Shown here: positions 1 to 9,100 of the stretch, one piece after another | How the letters are laid out: each line of letters starts with the position of its first letter | How positions within the stretch are numbered: position 1 is the stretch's first letter | From: Myxococcota bacterium | GTDB lineage: Bacteria; Myxococcota_C; UBA6777 | Assembly (NCBI GenBank): GCA_963169055.1 | Contig: CAUJFU010000069.1 | Coordinates: 1-17,081, forward strand | Direction of reading: 5' to 3' | DNA length: 17,081 bases | Notes under the pieces: model-generated | Told to the model about the DNA's origin: nothing | The model's input: the letters and a program-made list of their open reading frames with translations, nothing else | Databases searched by the model: none | Program-made: the position numbers and the translations under genes

Positions 1-51
1 CAACCCCTCCCCCACCCCACAACCCCTCCCCCACCCCACAACCCCTCCCCC
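1..51 (+). repeat. 19-bp tandem repeat inside the first gene
   Basis: Two full copies and a partial third copy of a 19-bp unit beginning CAACCCCTCCCCC run from the window edge. Because 19 is not a multiple of 3, each copy is read in a different frame of the open gene, giving variable Pro/Thr/Gln-rich peptide instead of an exact peptide repeat. The array may extend upstream of the window. Confidence 0.85.
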
Positions 52-814
52 GCAACTGACGATACCCATCGGAGCAAACATCTCCCCGCTCCTGCACACA
101 AACACCGTCGAATACACCCCACCCATCGCCGCTATCTCATCGATCGGCCCCGCACCCGAGGACTCCCCCACCTCATCGGACATCACCGCTGCCATCGAAC
201 CTATTCTCGCCGATACACCGAAATCATCGGACATCACAACTTCCATCGAACCTATTCTTGCCGAACCACCCACCGCACTCACCACACCCACCGTACCTGC
301 TCTCACCGAAACTTCCGACACGCTCGACCCCGCCGAAACTTCCGACACGCTCGACCTCGCCGAAACTTCCGACACGCTCAACCCCACCGAAACTTCCGAC
401 GTCCTCCCATCCGCGACACTTACAGCAACAGAGCAAGCGCCGCTCACTCACACCTCTGCCAACTCCATTTCTCTTGCAACAACGGGGAAAACAGAGATCA
501 TTACGCCGATATCCAAAGCCCCCTCGCTAATTTTTCATCATACGGTTTCTGAATCCCAAGACTCCGACGAAGTGCTGTCATCTTGGACTTTTCCTCCGAA
601 GCAACTCACGGTGAGAGATACTTTTATCGATCCCGACTTCCCCTATTTTCCGTACGAATCGAATATAACCGAACCGCGTTTTCTTGTGCGCTCTTTTTTG
701 TGGGGCGCTTTGACGGGATGTGTCTTGCTTTTTGCCGTGTATCTCTGGGCTTCCTACCGCACTATATCCCCGCCCCCCTCCACTTCTCAACCAACGTTGC
801 AGGTGAAACCATAG
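2..814 (+). CDS. 3' part of a repeat-rich protein with one C-terminal membrane segment
   Basis: The frame is open from the window edge to the TAG at 812-814, so this is the last 270 codons of a gene that starts upstream. I do not recognise the family. The visible part begins with a Pro/Thr/Gln stretch. It then has two 17-residue repeats starting SSDIT (173-274) and three to four 9-residue repeats of the type ETSDTLDPA (308-412). The rest of the linker is Thr/Ser-rich and acidic. Near the C-terminus FLWGALTGCVLLFAVYLWAS forms one hydrophobic segment, followed by a tail of roughly 20 residues. This suggests a long low-complexity linker tethered to the membrane, with any functional domain upstream of the window. 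Topology is uncertain: the segment is preceded by an Arg (LVRS) and followed by another (YRT). A GTG at 572 would give only an 80-residue protein, but the same frame is open and repeat-structured far upstream, so I do not take it as the start. The gene converges with galT across a repeat element. Confidence 0.7.
   Translation, partial: NPSPTPQPLPHPTTPPPQLTIPIGANISPLLHTNTVEYTPPIAAISSIGPAPEDSPTSSDITAAIEPILADTPKSSDITTSIEPILAEPPTALTTPTVPALTETSDTLDPAETSDTLDLAETSDTLNPTETSDVLPSATLTATEQAPLTHTSANSISLATTGKTEIITPISKAPSLIFHHTVSESQDSDEVLSSWTFPPKQLTVRDTFIDPDFPYFPYESNITEPRFLVRSFLWGALTGCVLLFAVYLWASYRTISPPPSTSQPTLQVKP
173..274 (+). repeat. Two 51-bp tandem repeats in frame
   Basis: Copies at 173-223 and 224-274 encode 17-residue units, the first beginning SSDITAAIEPILAD and the second SSDITTSIEPILAE. 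They differ at a handful of codons. Being a multiple of 3, the duplication kept the frame. Confidence 0.8.
308..412 (+). repeat. 27-bp tandem repeats in frame (about 3.9 copies)
   Basis: Copies start at 308, 335, 362 and 389, each opening GAAACTTCCGAC. They encode ETSDTLDPA, ETSDTLDLA, ETSDTLNPT and a degenerate ETSDVLPS. The near-identity at DNA level points to recent slippage or unequal exchange. Confidence 0.88.
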
Positions 815-829
815 TGCCTGTCACTTCGT

Positions 830-991
830 AAAAACCCCGTGCTCGCGCCACCTGCGATTGTCGCTGCGTGAACCCCCCGTGTTCGCGCCCCCCCAAGCGG
901 CGCAGTTGTTGGTTTGAAAAACATCTGCTCTCCCCGCCAATACGGGGTCAAGGGGGCCGCGCTCCCTTGCGGGGTGTGGTACCTCGCCCCA
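830..991 (-). repeat. Dispersed hairpin element, copy 1
   Basis: This stretch matches, in reverse complement, the elements at 3405, 5821 and 16437. Read on the minus strand it begins GTGGGGCG and continues through a CAAGGG...CCCTTG hairpin and a CCCCGTATTGGCGGGG hairpin. It then has a conserved right part containing CAAACCAACAA and GCGAACACGGGG. The right end appears partly duplicated: a second GCGCGAGCACGGGG lies at about 830-853. The element sits between two convergent genes and is in the sense orientation for galT, whose stop is 66 bp away across a 15-bp tandem array. Confidence 0.8.
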
Positions 992-1046
992 CAAAAATAA
1001 CCCCCACAAAAATAACCCCCACAAAAACGCCTCTCACAAAACAAGC
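987..1046 (-). repeat. 15-bp tandem array between galT and element copy 1
   Basis: There are four head-to-tail 15-bp units at 987-1001, 1002-1016, 1017-1031 and 1032-1046. On the minus strand the unit reads GTTATTTTTGTGGGG. The first two are identical, the third differs only at its end and the fourth is degenerate. The innermost GTGGGG is also the start of the hairpin element. The array begins about 10 bp after the galT stop codon. Confidence 0.88.
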
Positions 1047-1056
1047 CCGAACGGCA

Positions 1057-2109
1057 TCAAAACGAGGGTAGGTCATCCACAGACAAAGCGCGCAAACGGG
1101 CTGCGGCTTGTTCGGCGGTGATATCGCGTTGGGATTCGCCGAGCATCTCATAACCAACCATAAACTTTTTTACCGTCGCGGAGCGCAACAACGGAGGATA
1201 AAAGTGCGCATGAAGCAGCCAATGTTCGGCATCCTGTTCGGTCGAAGGCGCACCATGCCAGCCCATCGAATAGGGAAAGGACACACCAAACAGCCGATCA
1301 TAGCGCATCAAAAAGCGTTTGAGGATCTGTGCGAGGGTGCGTCGTTCTTCGTGGCTGACCTCGTGAAGATGCCGAATCCCCGAACGCTTGGGCAGTAGCA
1401 ATGTTTCAAACGGCCATACCGCCCAAAAAGGCACGACCACCAACCAATCGTCGTTTTCTTCGACGATGCGCTCTTGGGCCTCGACTTCGCGCTGTACGAC
1501 CTCTTCGAGCAAGACGCGCTTGTGGCGTTGCCAATAGTTGTATTGTTGGGTGTCTTCGATGGCGGCCTCGTTGGGCAAAAAATCGCTCGCCCAGATCTGC
1601 CCGTGAGGATGGGGGTTTGAACAGCCCATCACTTCGCCCTTGTTCTCGAAGATCTGCACCCACGCATAACGCGCTGAAAGCTCGATGTATTGGTCTTGCC
1701 AGAGCGCAACAACCTTTTCGATGGCGTCCACTTCCATCTCGGGCAGAGTCAGATCGTGGCGTGGCGAAAAGCAGATCACGCGGCACTCTCCGCGTGCAGG
1801 CATGATCTGAAACAGCGGAGCTTCGCCGTGTTCGGGATCGGAGTTGGGTGTGTCGGGCAACAAAGCCGCGAAGTCGTTGGCAAACACAAAGGTGTCCTGA
1901 TAGGGCGGGTTTTGCAAACCTCCTGCACGCGCATTGCTCGGGCAGAGATAACAATGCGGATCATGGGCAGGGCGTTTGGCCGTCGAAGGAGCTTCTTGCG
2001 CCCCTTGCCACGGGCGTTTTGTTCGATGCGGGGAAACCAACACCCACTCCCCACGCAGCGGATTGTAGCGACGATGTGGGTGATCTTCGGCTCGAAATGA
2101 CGTGATCAT
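1057..2109 (-). CDS. galT: Galactose-1-phosphate uridylyltransferase (GalT)
   Basis: Exchanges UMP between UDP-glucose and galactose-1-phosphate, giving UDP-galactose and glucose-1-phosphate (Leloir pathway, cytoplasm). The 350-residue length is normal for the family. The active-site motif HPHGQ is at residues 167-171, with His169 the expected nucleophile. Cys53 and Cys56 (CYLC) and His118 fit the structural zinc site, and His285, His300 and His302 fit the second metal site of the E. coli enzyme. The frame extends 71 codons further upstream, but I chose the ATG at 2109. It gives the conserved start [18 protein letters not shown], overlaps the galK stop as ATGA, and has a strong AAGGAGG about 6 bases upstream. 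The upstream extension is simply galK read in another frame. Translation is therefore probably coupled to galK. The gene is followed by a 15-bp tandem array and a hairpin element. Confidence 0.97.
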   Translation of the reverse strand: MITSFRAEDHPHRRYNPLRGEWVLVSPHRTKRPWQGAQEAPSTAKRPAHDPHCYLCPSNARAGGLQNPPYQDTFVFANDFAALLPDTPNSDPEHGEAPLFQIMPARGECRVICFSPRHDLTLPEMEVDAIEKVVALWQDQYIELSARYAWVQIFENKGEVMGCSNPHPHGQIWASDFLPNEAAIEDTQQYNYWQRHKRVLLEEVVQREVEAQERIVEENDDWLVVVPFWAVWPFETLLLPKRSGIRHLHEVSHEERRTLAQILKRFLMRYDRLFGVSFPYSMGWHGAPSTEQDAEHWLLHAHFYPPLLRSATVKKFMVGYEMLGESQRDITAEQAAARLRALSVDDLPSF

Positions 2110-3350
2110 GCGCCCTCCTTTTGTGGCATCACAGAATGGTTCTTCTCGATCTCCAGCGCCCCCGGGCCGATCTGAGAGGGCAAGAACGCAGGCGACCAGC
2201 CAAACTCCGCTTTGTACGCCTCTCCAACTTGCGTACAGTAGGCTCCAACACGCTCTCGTTCGACCACAGCCAACATGCAACCACCCGAACCATCGCCCCC
2301 TGTCATCCGTGCGCCGACGCATCCCGAAAAAGCTTGGCTATGTTGTACCAAAAAGTCGATCTGTGGACCCGAAACCTCGTAATCTTCGGCCAACGAACGA
2401 TGCCCCGCATTTAAGACCGCTCCAAATCCCACCAGATCTCCCGATACAAGGGCTTTTGCTGCGGCTTGTACTCGCTGCGGCTCCGTCAACAAATGCCGCG
2501 CACGCTTTTGTAAAATCGGCTCCGAAAACAACGCCAACGCTGCATCCACTTTTTCTGTAGGCAGTTTGCACAAGGCCACCTCCCCAAACGCTGCACTCAC
2601 CCGTTGGGCGATGGCATCGGCTTCTGCACGACGCTCGTTGTACACCGAAGACGCCAATGTCCGCGACTTGCGCGAATCCACGATCATCAGCGTATGCGTC
2701 TCAAACGGTAGCGGTACATAGCGGATATCCAGCGTCTCACAATCCATCAACATCCCATGCCCCGCCCGACCCAACGCCACCGAAGCTTGATCCATCACAC
2801 CACAATTCACCCGATTGAAGGTGTTTTCCGCATACTGTGCCAAACGCGCCATCTCCTTACGCGCCTCCATCGGATCCTCTGCCAACGAATATCCCGAAAA
2901 AGCCTCGATGATCAACGCCGTACACACTTCCATCGACGCCGAACTCGACAACCCTCCCCCCGGGATATCCCCGTGATAAAAGATCTCCAACGGCGGGATC
3001 TTTGCCCCTCGCGCCAAATACTCCGAAAACACACCCTTCGGATAATTCGCCCAGTCGTCCTCTTCTCGATACGCCAACGCCGCATCCAACGGAAAGCGCA
3101 CGATCCGATCGAACCGCGTCGAACGCACCGCAACCCCTTCTTCTTGACCGATGCGCGCCGCTGCATACGTCCCCACATGCAAGGTCGCTGGAAACACCAA
3201 CCCTCCGCAATAATCGATATGCTCTCCGATCAAATTCACCCGCCCGGGCGCAAAAAACCAGCGTACTTCCTGCTCACTCTCCCCAAACAATGCCTCCAGC
3301 TTGTCCTCCAACAGCGCACACATCTCCCGATAACCCTGCATCAACGACAT
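2106..3350 (-). CDS. galK: Galactokinase (GalK), GHMP kinase
   Basis: Phosphorylates alpha-D-galactose at C1 with ATP, the entry step of the Leloir pathway. At 414 residues it is slightly longer than the roughly 380 usual for bacteria. The galactokinase signature [12 protein letters not shown] is at residues 36-47. The glycine-rich ATP loop [11 protein letters not shown] is at 129-139. The catalytic Asp is Asp187 in GVMDQ. The C-terminal GHMP motif is at 346-358. That last motif reads [13 protein letters not shown], where most galactokinases have TGGGFGGC: the loop is one residue longer and lacks the Phe. The remaining motifs are intact, so I expect an active enzyme. The ATG at 3350 has GAGGG about 5 bases upstream; Met4 is a possible alternative start. 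The stop overlaps the galT start by four bases. No clear promoter was found in the 55 bases before the start, which end at a hairpin element. Confidence 0.97.
   Translation of the reverse strand: MSLMQGYREMCALLEDKLEALFGESEQEVRWFFAPGRVNLIGEHIDYCGGLVFPATLHVGTYAAARIGQEEGVAVRSTRFDRIVRFPLDAALAYREEDDWANYPKGVFSEYLARGAKIPPLEIFYHGDIPGGGLSSSASMEVCTALIIEAFSGYSLAEDPMEARKEMARLAQYAENTFNRVNCGVMDQASVALGRAGHGMLMDCETLDIRYVPLPFETHTLMIVDSRKSRTLASSVYNERRAEADAIAQRVSAAFGEVALCKLPTEKVDAALALFSEPILQKRARHLLTEPQRVQAAAKALVSGDLVGFGAVLNAGHRSLAEDYEVSGPQIDFLVQHSQAFSGCVGARMTGGDGSGGCMLAVVERERVGAYCTQVGEAYKAEFGWSPAFLPSQIGPGALEIEKNHSVMPQKEGA
2113..2120 (-). promoter_or_regulatory. Ribosome binding site of galT, inside galK
   Basis: AAGGAGGG on the minus strand lies about 4-6 bases before the ATG at 2109 and within the last codons of galK. 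It decides the galT start and supports coupled translation. Confidence 0.85.
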
Positions 3351-3404
3351 CGCACCCTCTCTTTAATCTTCTTCTAGGATTAGGACTTACGCAGTTGAAT
3401 GGTG

Positions 3405-3530
3405 TTGTGGGGCGCTGCCCCAAACCCCGCAAGGGACTCTCGCCCCTTGACCCCGTATTGGCGGGGTGATCGATGGTGTTTCACACAAACAGCACAGCCG
3501 CTCGAAGTACCGCGAACACGGCTTTTTTTT
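3405..3530 (+). repeat. Dispersed hairpin element, copy 2
   Basis: This is the plus-oriented copy, in the 314-base gap between divergent galK and the alpha-galactosidase gene. It opens TTGTGGGGCGCTGCCCCA (hairpin 1), then a CAAGGG...CCCTTG hairpin, then CCCCGTATTGGCGGGG (hairpin 3). The right part has CACAAACAGCACAGCCGC and GCGAACACGG and ends in a run of eight T. Unlike the other copies, no tandem array precedes it; the flank is the galK 5' side. Positions 3531-3664 beyond it show no gene; the only recognisable site there is the alpha-galactosidase ribosome binding site. Confidence 0.8.
3496..3530 (+). terminator. Possible intrinsic terminator formed by the right end of element copy 2
   Basis: AGCCG at 3496-3500 can pair with CGGCT at 3519-3523, followed directly by T at 3523-3530. 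The stem is only 5 bp and the loop is 18 bases, so it is a weak candidate. Its placement upstream of the alpha-galactosidase gene would insulate that gene rather than end an operon. Confidence 0.25.
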
Positions 3531-3652
3531 ACAACGACTCCCTCCTCGACGAAAAGATGGTTTGCTCTCGAATCAACACCCCAAGAACACGCATGCTACT
3601 TGCCTTTTAAACCTCGGTCAAGCCAAAATGCCCCCCAAGCACCCACCCCAAC

Positions 3653-3658
3653 GGAGGA
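3653..3658 (+). promoter_or_regulatory. Ribosome binding site of the alpha-galactosidase gene
   Basis: GGAGGA lies six bases before the ATG at 3665 and supports that start. Confidence 0.8.
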
Positions 3659-3664
3659 AGCCCC

Positions 3665-5734
3665 ATGTCTGCTTTTTCACACGGAACCTTGCGCTTTCAC
3701 CAAGACGGCATCGCCCACACCCTCGACTTGATCGTCGGAAAGCCTACCACCTACAACGATATCCAAGTCGAATGGATACTTTCTCCCCATCCCCACGGCT
3801 CACAACTGCGAATGAGCCTCGATTGCCCACAGCCCGTCGTGATCGAATCTTTGACACTTGAAACCGCCTTTGCCTTCGACCCTCAAGAACACATCCTGAT
3901 CAACGCTTTCCAATCGTGGTCTAGCGCAGGCGAATACCGCCTCCACGACACGCGTTCCCCTTTGCACGTCGGAGAAGACGCCACCGATTGGTACGAACTG
4001 CTCAAAAACTACGGAGATTACAGCTTTTTCAACTACGATACACGCCCCGGTCATTTTCACAGCTACACTTATCTGATGTTTCGCAAAGGAACCCGCACTC
4101 CCCAACTCTTCGGCTCGATCGACGAAGATCAAGGCTACACGATCTTTACCACCCATCCGTCCACAGGACATCTGCGCGTCCAAAAAGATTGGCAAGGACT
4201 CCATCTCGTCGGTCAAACCACGCCCTTTGCCCTCTGGTTCGGGCAAGGTGACGAACAAGCCCTGTTCACCGACTACACCGCCGCTTTCCGCCACAAAAGT
4301 CCCGATTATCCGCCGCTTTCAGGTTGGACCAGTTGGTATCATTATTATACCGACATCAGCGAAGCCACCATCCTACAAAACCTCCACACCTTCCAAGAGC
4401 AACAGATCCCCACCGATATCTTTCAAATCGACGACGGCTATCAATGGGCCATCGGCGACTGGTTGCGCACGCTTCCTGATCGCTTTCCCAACGGCATGAA
4501 GCCCATCGCAGAGGCCATCCATCAGGCCGGATATAAGGCGGGATTGTGGTTGGCTCCTTTCATCTGTGAGCAAAAGTCTTCTCTCCCCCAAGAGCATCCC
4601 TCGTGGATCTTGCGCGATGAACACGGAAACCCCCGTGTGGTCGGAAACAATCCCTTTTACTGGAGCGGCGAATTCTACGCCCTCGATATCTATCATCCCG
4701 AAGTTCAAGCCTATCTCCAACAAGTCTTTGCCACCATCCTCGAAGATTGGGGCTTTGATATGGTCAAGCTCGACTTCTTGTATGGAGCCGCGCTGTGGCC
4801 GCCTTCCCACAAAAGCCGAGGCATGGTCATGAGCGATGGCATGGCCTTGTTGCGGCGCTGGTGCAAAGATCGCTTGATCCTCGGTTGTGGTGTCCCTCTA
4901 GGCGCAGCATGGGGCCGCGTGGACTTTTGCCGCATCGGAAGCGACGTCGGCCTCGGATGGGAAGACGAATACCTCTCTCAGATCCTTTACCAAGAGCGCG
5001 TATCCACCGTCAATTCACTCAACAGCACCCTCGCTCGCCGCCACCTCAACCACCGCGCCTTCCTCAATGACCCCGATGTCTACTTTCTCCGCGACCAAAA
5101 CCTCTCCATGAACGACCACCAAAAACACTCCCTCTTCCTCGCAAACCAGATCTTCGGAAGCCTGCTCTTTACTTCCGATCCCATCGGCGAATACAACGAC
5201 GCACAACGCGCTCTCTACCTCTCCCAATTCCCTGTCCTCCCCAAAACCCTCGAAGACTTCTTCTGGGATGGCCCTCTCCGCCTCGCCACCTTCCGCATCC
5301 AAGACCTCCGCTACACCGTCGCCATGAACCTCCACGCACAACCCAGCACAATCGCGATCTCCCCCGGCCTTTATTACGAGCGCAACCTCGGATGGCTCGA
5401 CCTCCGCGATCACACCACCCTCTCCCTCGCACCCCACCAAAGCCGCTGCCTCCTTCACGTCTCCACCGAACCTTGGACTCTGATCGGTGGCGATGCTCAC
5501 CTCTTCCCTTGTTCCGAAGTCTCCGCACTTTCCATCCAACAACACAACCTCACCCTCCTTCTTCACCCCCACACCCGCCGCCAAGGCACCCTCTTTCTTT
5601 CCGTCCCACCCAATAGCCCGCCCCTCCACGTCGATCGCCAAACCTACACCCCACAACACGCACACGGCCTGTCTTTCCTCGCCATCCCCACCTCCCGGCT
5701 CTTCGGCCTCCACACTCCATCCCCACATCCCTGA
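3665..5734 (+). CDS. Alpha-galactosidase, glycoside hydrolase family 36
   Basis: Retaining alpha-galactosidase expected to release galactose from melibiose or raffinose-type sugars. At 689 residues it has an N-terminal beta-sandwich domain (about 1-215), a (beta/alpha)8 catalytic barrel (about 218-540) and a C-terminal beta domain. Family signatures are GWTSWYHYYTD (220-230), QIDDGYQ (254-260, with Asp256 and Asp257 expected to hold the sugar) and GLWLAPF (293-299). The predicted nucleophile is Asp370 in MVKLDF and the predicted acid/base is Asp427 in CRIGSDVG. The WYHYY motif recalls the Thermotoga GalA branch. No signal peptide is seen, so the substrate must be imported. A GGAGGA precedes the ATG. 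The gene is divergent from galK, which uses its product; separate promoters or a shared regulator would have to act in the 314-base gap, where copy 2 of the repeat element sits. GH27 and GH31 are less likely given these motifs. Confidence 0.95.
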   Translation: MSAFSHGTLRFHQDGIAHTLDLIVGKPTTYNDIQVEWILSPHPHGSQLRMSLDCPQPVVIESLTLETAFAFDPQEHILINAFQSWSSAGEYRLHDTRSPLHVGEDATDWYELLKNYGDYSFFNYDTRPGHFHSYTYLMFRKGTRTPQLFGSIDEDQGYTIFTTHPSTGHLRVQKDWQGLHLVGQTTPFALWFGQGDEQALFTDYTAAFRHKSPDYPPLSGWTSWYHYYTDISEATILQNLHTFQEQQIPTDIFQIDDGYQWAIGDWLRTLPDRFPNGMKPIAEAIHQAGYKAGLWLAPFICEQKSSLPQEHPSWILRDEHGNPRVVGNNPFYWSGEFYALDIYHPEVQAYLQQVFATILEDWGFDMVKLDFLYGAALWPPSHKSRGMVMSDGMALLRRWCKDRLILGCGVPLGAAWGRVDFCRIGSDVGLGWEDEYLSQILYQERVSTVNSLNSTLARRHLNHRAFLNDPDVYFLRDQNLSMNDHQKHSLFLANQIFGSLLFTSDPIGEYNDAQRALYLSQFPVLPKTLEDFFWDGPLRLATFRIQDLRYTVAMNLHAQPSTIAISPGLYYERNLGWLDLRDHTTLSLAPHQSRCLLHVSTEPWTLIGGDAHLFPCSEVSALSIQQHNLTLLLHPHTRRQGTLFLSVPPNSPPLHVDRQTYTPQHAHGLSFLAIPTSRLFGLHTPSPHP

Positions 5735-5751
5735 TCTCTTTTTTCGGGCTT

Positions 5752-5823
5752 GTTCTTTGGTTTTTGTGAGATGGACTTCTTTGGTTTTTTCGGGATGGAC
5801 TTCTTTGATTTTTTCGGGGTTCC
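5752..5823 (+). repeat. 24-bp tandem array between the alpha-galactosidase stop and element copy 3
   Basis: There are three units at 5752-5775, 5776-5799 and 5800-5823, each with core CTTCTTTGGTTTTTT followed by CGGG or GTGAG and ATGGA. A partial unit with TTTTTTCGGGCTT precedes them from 5738. The array starts within about 17 bp of the stop codon at 5734 and runs straight into the hairpin element. Confidence 0.85.
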
Positions 5824-5940
5824 ACCCCACACCCCGCAAGGGAGCGCGGCTCCCTTGACCCCGTATCAGCGGAGTGATCAGTCGTTTTTCAAACCCACAA
5901 TGGCACCGCTTGAAACATTCCGAACACGGGGGTTTTTGTC
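5821..5940 (+). repeat. Dispersed hairpin element, copy 3
   Basis: Plus-oriented copy in the sense direction downstream of the alpha-galactosidase gene. Its left hairpin is degenerate (CCACCCCAC). The central hairpin is perfect: nine-base arms CAAGGGAGC and GCTCCCTTG around GCG. The third is degenerate (CCCCGTATCAGCGGAG). The right part has TTTTTCAAACCCACAATGG, CACCGCTTGAA and CCGAACACGGGGGTTTTT. Confidence 0.8.
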
Positions 5941-5951
5941 AGGTTCGGTCA

Positions 5952-5967
5952 GGCAGCGCCCCACAAA
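5952..5967 (-). repeat. Inverted left end of the dispersed element
   Basis: GGCAGCGCCCCACAAA is the exact reverse complement of the TTTGTGGGGCGCTGCC left end seen in copy 4; copy 2 has TTGTGGGGCGCTGCC. It sits just past the right end of copy 3, so copy 3 is bounded by a left-end motif in opposite orientation, or a second element has been truncated here. Confidence 0.6.
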
Positions 5968-6145
5968 CAACAAAGAAAGAAAAGCCAAAACAGGTGTGGG
6001 GCAATTCTTCAGAATTAAATTCTAAGATATTTTCTATTGATGGACTACAAAGAAAAGAGAAGAAGATTCTTTTGGGGCTTGATCGGTGGAGCAGGAAGCG
6101 CTACAACACAAGTCTTCTCTTGTGTATCGGACGGAGGATACAACG
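5968..6145. other. Leader of the large kinase gene, no gene seen
   Basis: I see no RNA gene or convincing promoter here. The frame of the kinase is open from a GTG at 6086, but that codon lacks a good ribosome binding site. A GGAGGA at 6133-6138, eight bases before the ATG at 6146 when counted from GGAGG, marks the likely true start. Confidence 0.55.
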
Positions 6146-9100
6146 ATGTGGCAGATGGCATTGGAACTTGGGATAGGCGCGGCGTTGGGCTTACCGCTGT
6201 TGAAAGCGGCGGTGAAATCAAGTCCGAAGATCGCGGGGATACTGTACGATCATTTCACACGGCACAACGAAGTATTGGGGGAAGCGTGGGTTGAATCGTA
6301 CGAAAAGGCTGCGTATGCGTTGGCAGAAGGGGTCGGATACAAGTCTCTTTTGGGCCGCGCATTGGGAGGGCTAAAAGCCAACTTAGAGAACGAATTTCGG
6401 CGCAACATCCAAGAGCGGTATCTGACATCTTTTCAAGAAAAGACCAAGATATCGGAAGGCCAGTTGAAGCGTTTGAGGACGGCAACAGAAGATATCCTGC
6501 GCGAAGTGAGCCGCACGACAAGCGCGATGTATCCGAAAGAACGATGGCCCAAAGAGATCGATATCGCGCACATCTTCGCGTCCCCCACGCAAAAACAAAC
6601 CATCGAGCGGGCTTTGTTGAACGACCTGCTATCACAGCCCTCGACCCAAGCGGCGTTAAAGAAACACGGCATCGCGCAACCTGAGATCGAAACGTTTCTG
6701 CTGTTTGATCAGATGTTGCTTTCTGCGGTGTTGTACTTTTTCCGCGATCAACTGCTTCACAACGCGAGCATCAAAAGCGCGATGGATGCAGCCCAACAGC
6801 AATTGCAGCGCCTTGATACCCAAAGGATCGGCGAACAATTGGAAGCGCAGCGAGACGAATTGGCAGCCCAACGCGCCCAACAAACCAAGAGACTCGAACA
6901 ACAACAACAGCAACACCAAGAAGCCCAAGCCGCTTTGTTGGCGATGGGACAGCGATTGACCGAGACACAAGCCCATATCGCCGAAGCGGTACAAGCGCAA
7001 AACTTCGCCATCCTTGCGACGTTGGGCGCACAAGCCCAAGAGATCAAGCTTGCACAAGACAAACAACACAAAACCTTGGAAGAGGCGGCGCAAGCCCTCG
7101 AAACACAGCAAGGGCAGTTGCGTGATATCGAAAGCTCTTTGTCGCGGCTGGAAGAGGACAACCAACGCCTCCGAGAAGAGATGCAAAAAGAATTCGAGGA
7201 AGCCAAAGCGATCTGGGGCGGACTTGAGCGGCAGTTGCAGGGATTTGGCGAGAGTTTGGGAGAACTGCGCGAAGAATTTCGCACGAGTTTTTCGGCACTA
7301 GAAAGGAAGATCGAAGAAGGACAAGCCGAGACAAACGAACGACTACACCGCCTCGAAGAGATATTGGATGGGCTGAGAGGCATCATGATCAGCATCGGCT
7401 TACCAACCGAGCAAGTGACGATCGTGCATGAAACGACGGTGTATCCGACACAAACGACTCTGGATATTCGAGAAGCCTACAAGAACTGGCGGCAGCTTTC
7501 GCCTCAAGACACGCCCCATTATGGCAAGCTTTCGTTGCAAATGGGAACTTCGTTGTCCTCGATGGGAGAATTGGACGATGCGGTGCTTTGCTTTGAAACA
7601 GCAGCGCAAGAAGCCGCCCAACGCCACAAAGAAGCGACCAGCGCGCAAGCCCAGCAAAAGGCCCAAAAAGATCTGGCGTTGGCGCACTACAACCTACACC
7701 AAGTCTTTTTGCGACAAGGAGCCTTGGAACGAGCGCTGACGTCTCTCAAAGAAGCGTCTCGGCTCGATCCATCGGAATATATGCCGTTTAATATGGGGAT
7801 CTACGATACACAACGCGTCCTTGGTGCGGGTGGGATGGGGTGTGCCTTTTTGTGCCAACATGCCTTGAGCAAAAAGCATGTGGTAGTGAAGACTTTTTGG
7901 AAGGCCAAAGAAGGGAAACTACATGAAGTCTTTTCCGAAGCATTTAAAATGCAAGAGGCCGATCCAGAAGGAGTTTTTATTCCGCGTCCGTTGGATATCG
8001 GATACGGTGATCCGATTTACAATCGGCGGCCTTTTTTGGTGATGGAGTACGTCGAAGGCAGCTTGGACGGAGAACAATATCTGGAAAAATATGGCCCCTT
8101 GCCTTTTCATGAGGGGGTACGTTTGGGGGCGCGGGTCGCGGAGGCGCTGGAGCGCGCCCATGCGCGGAATATCTGCCACTTCGATCTAAAACCTGCCAAC
8201 TTGCTTTTTTACAAAGAAGGCCGCGATTGGATGGTCAAGATCATCGACTTTGGGCTTGCGCGTGCCGCCCATTCTTTGCGCGACGATCTGGCAAAGCAGC
8301 ACAGTCGCTCAAGTCAACGCAGCGTCCTTGCAACCACCGCCTTTGGGACGATGGTCTATGCTCCCCCTGAACAACTTCGCCCCACGGCACAAAAACAGCC
8401 CGGCCCTGCGAGCGATATCTATTCCTTCGCAAAAACCTTGTATCGGTTGATGACAGGCCAAGACGCCCAACACTTCCTGCCTCCGCTGGAACTCCAAGGA
8501 GGCGAATGGATCGAACTGATCGGGCGTTGTCTTGCGGCAGAGATGGAGAAACGCCCGACAGCATCTGAATTAAAAGCGCGCTTTGAGAAGATGGGAACGG
8601 GCCGCCCCGAACCTGTGAATCCCGTCTTTTATACGATGGCCTCGCAGTTTACCAAGGGAGGAACGCTGTTCGAGCACCAAGAATCCATGTTGTGGACGAT
8701 GTTGCAAGGCTTTTCGACACCACGAGCCTTGGGGAGGGAGGCCCTACGTTGGGCGTTAAAGGAAGCGCCTGCACGCCGCCGTGCGGCCCAACGTGCGGAA
8801 GAATGGTTGAGCAAGCAAGATCCGAATTTTTACCCGTTGGCGCGTGTCTGGTCTGTGATGCAAGAGCGTTATTCCGAGGATTACAACGAACAAGGGCTGC
8901 GCGAAGTCCCACAGATCGAGGCGGTGGATGTGTTTCGGGACGATCCTGCGTTTGTGGCAGAAGAAGCAAACATCCGTTTATTGAGGTGGCAACTGCCGTT
9001 TGGAACAGAACAAGGAGTAGGCCCCAAAGATCCCGAAGAGATCGTCGAGATAACGGTTGGACAATGGGTGGCGCAAGTGGCATGGGCGCTGCGGTTGTGG

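Noticed and set aside
572-814. A separate small 80-residue membrane protein starting at GTG 572
   Set aside because: The same frame is open to the window edge and contains in-frame repeats, so this is the C-terminus of a longer protein.
987-1046. A CRISPR array in the short tandem repeats
   Set aside because: The units are contiguous, without spacers, and there are no cas genes; the same holds for the arrays at 5752 and 16559.
2110-2322. A 71-residue N-terminal extension of GalT
   Set aside because: It is the galK coding strand read in another frame. The GalT homology, a strong ribosome binding site and the ATGA overlap all point to the ATG at 2109.
3376-3406. TAGGACTTACGCA beside element copy 2 as an insertion-sequence end
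   Set aside because: It looks like strings I associate with some IS termini, but there is no transposase, no partner inverted repeat and no target duplication in view.
5015-5839. A 274-residue open frame on the minus strand opposite the alpha-galactosidase gene
   Set aside because: It is low-complexity Glu/Gly/Val-rich sequence produced by the codon bias of the plus-strand gene, which has full GH36 motifs.
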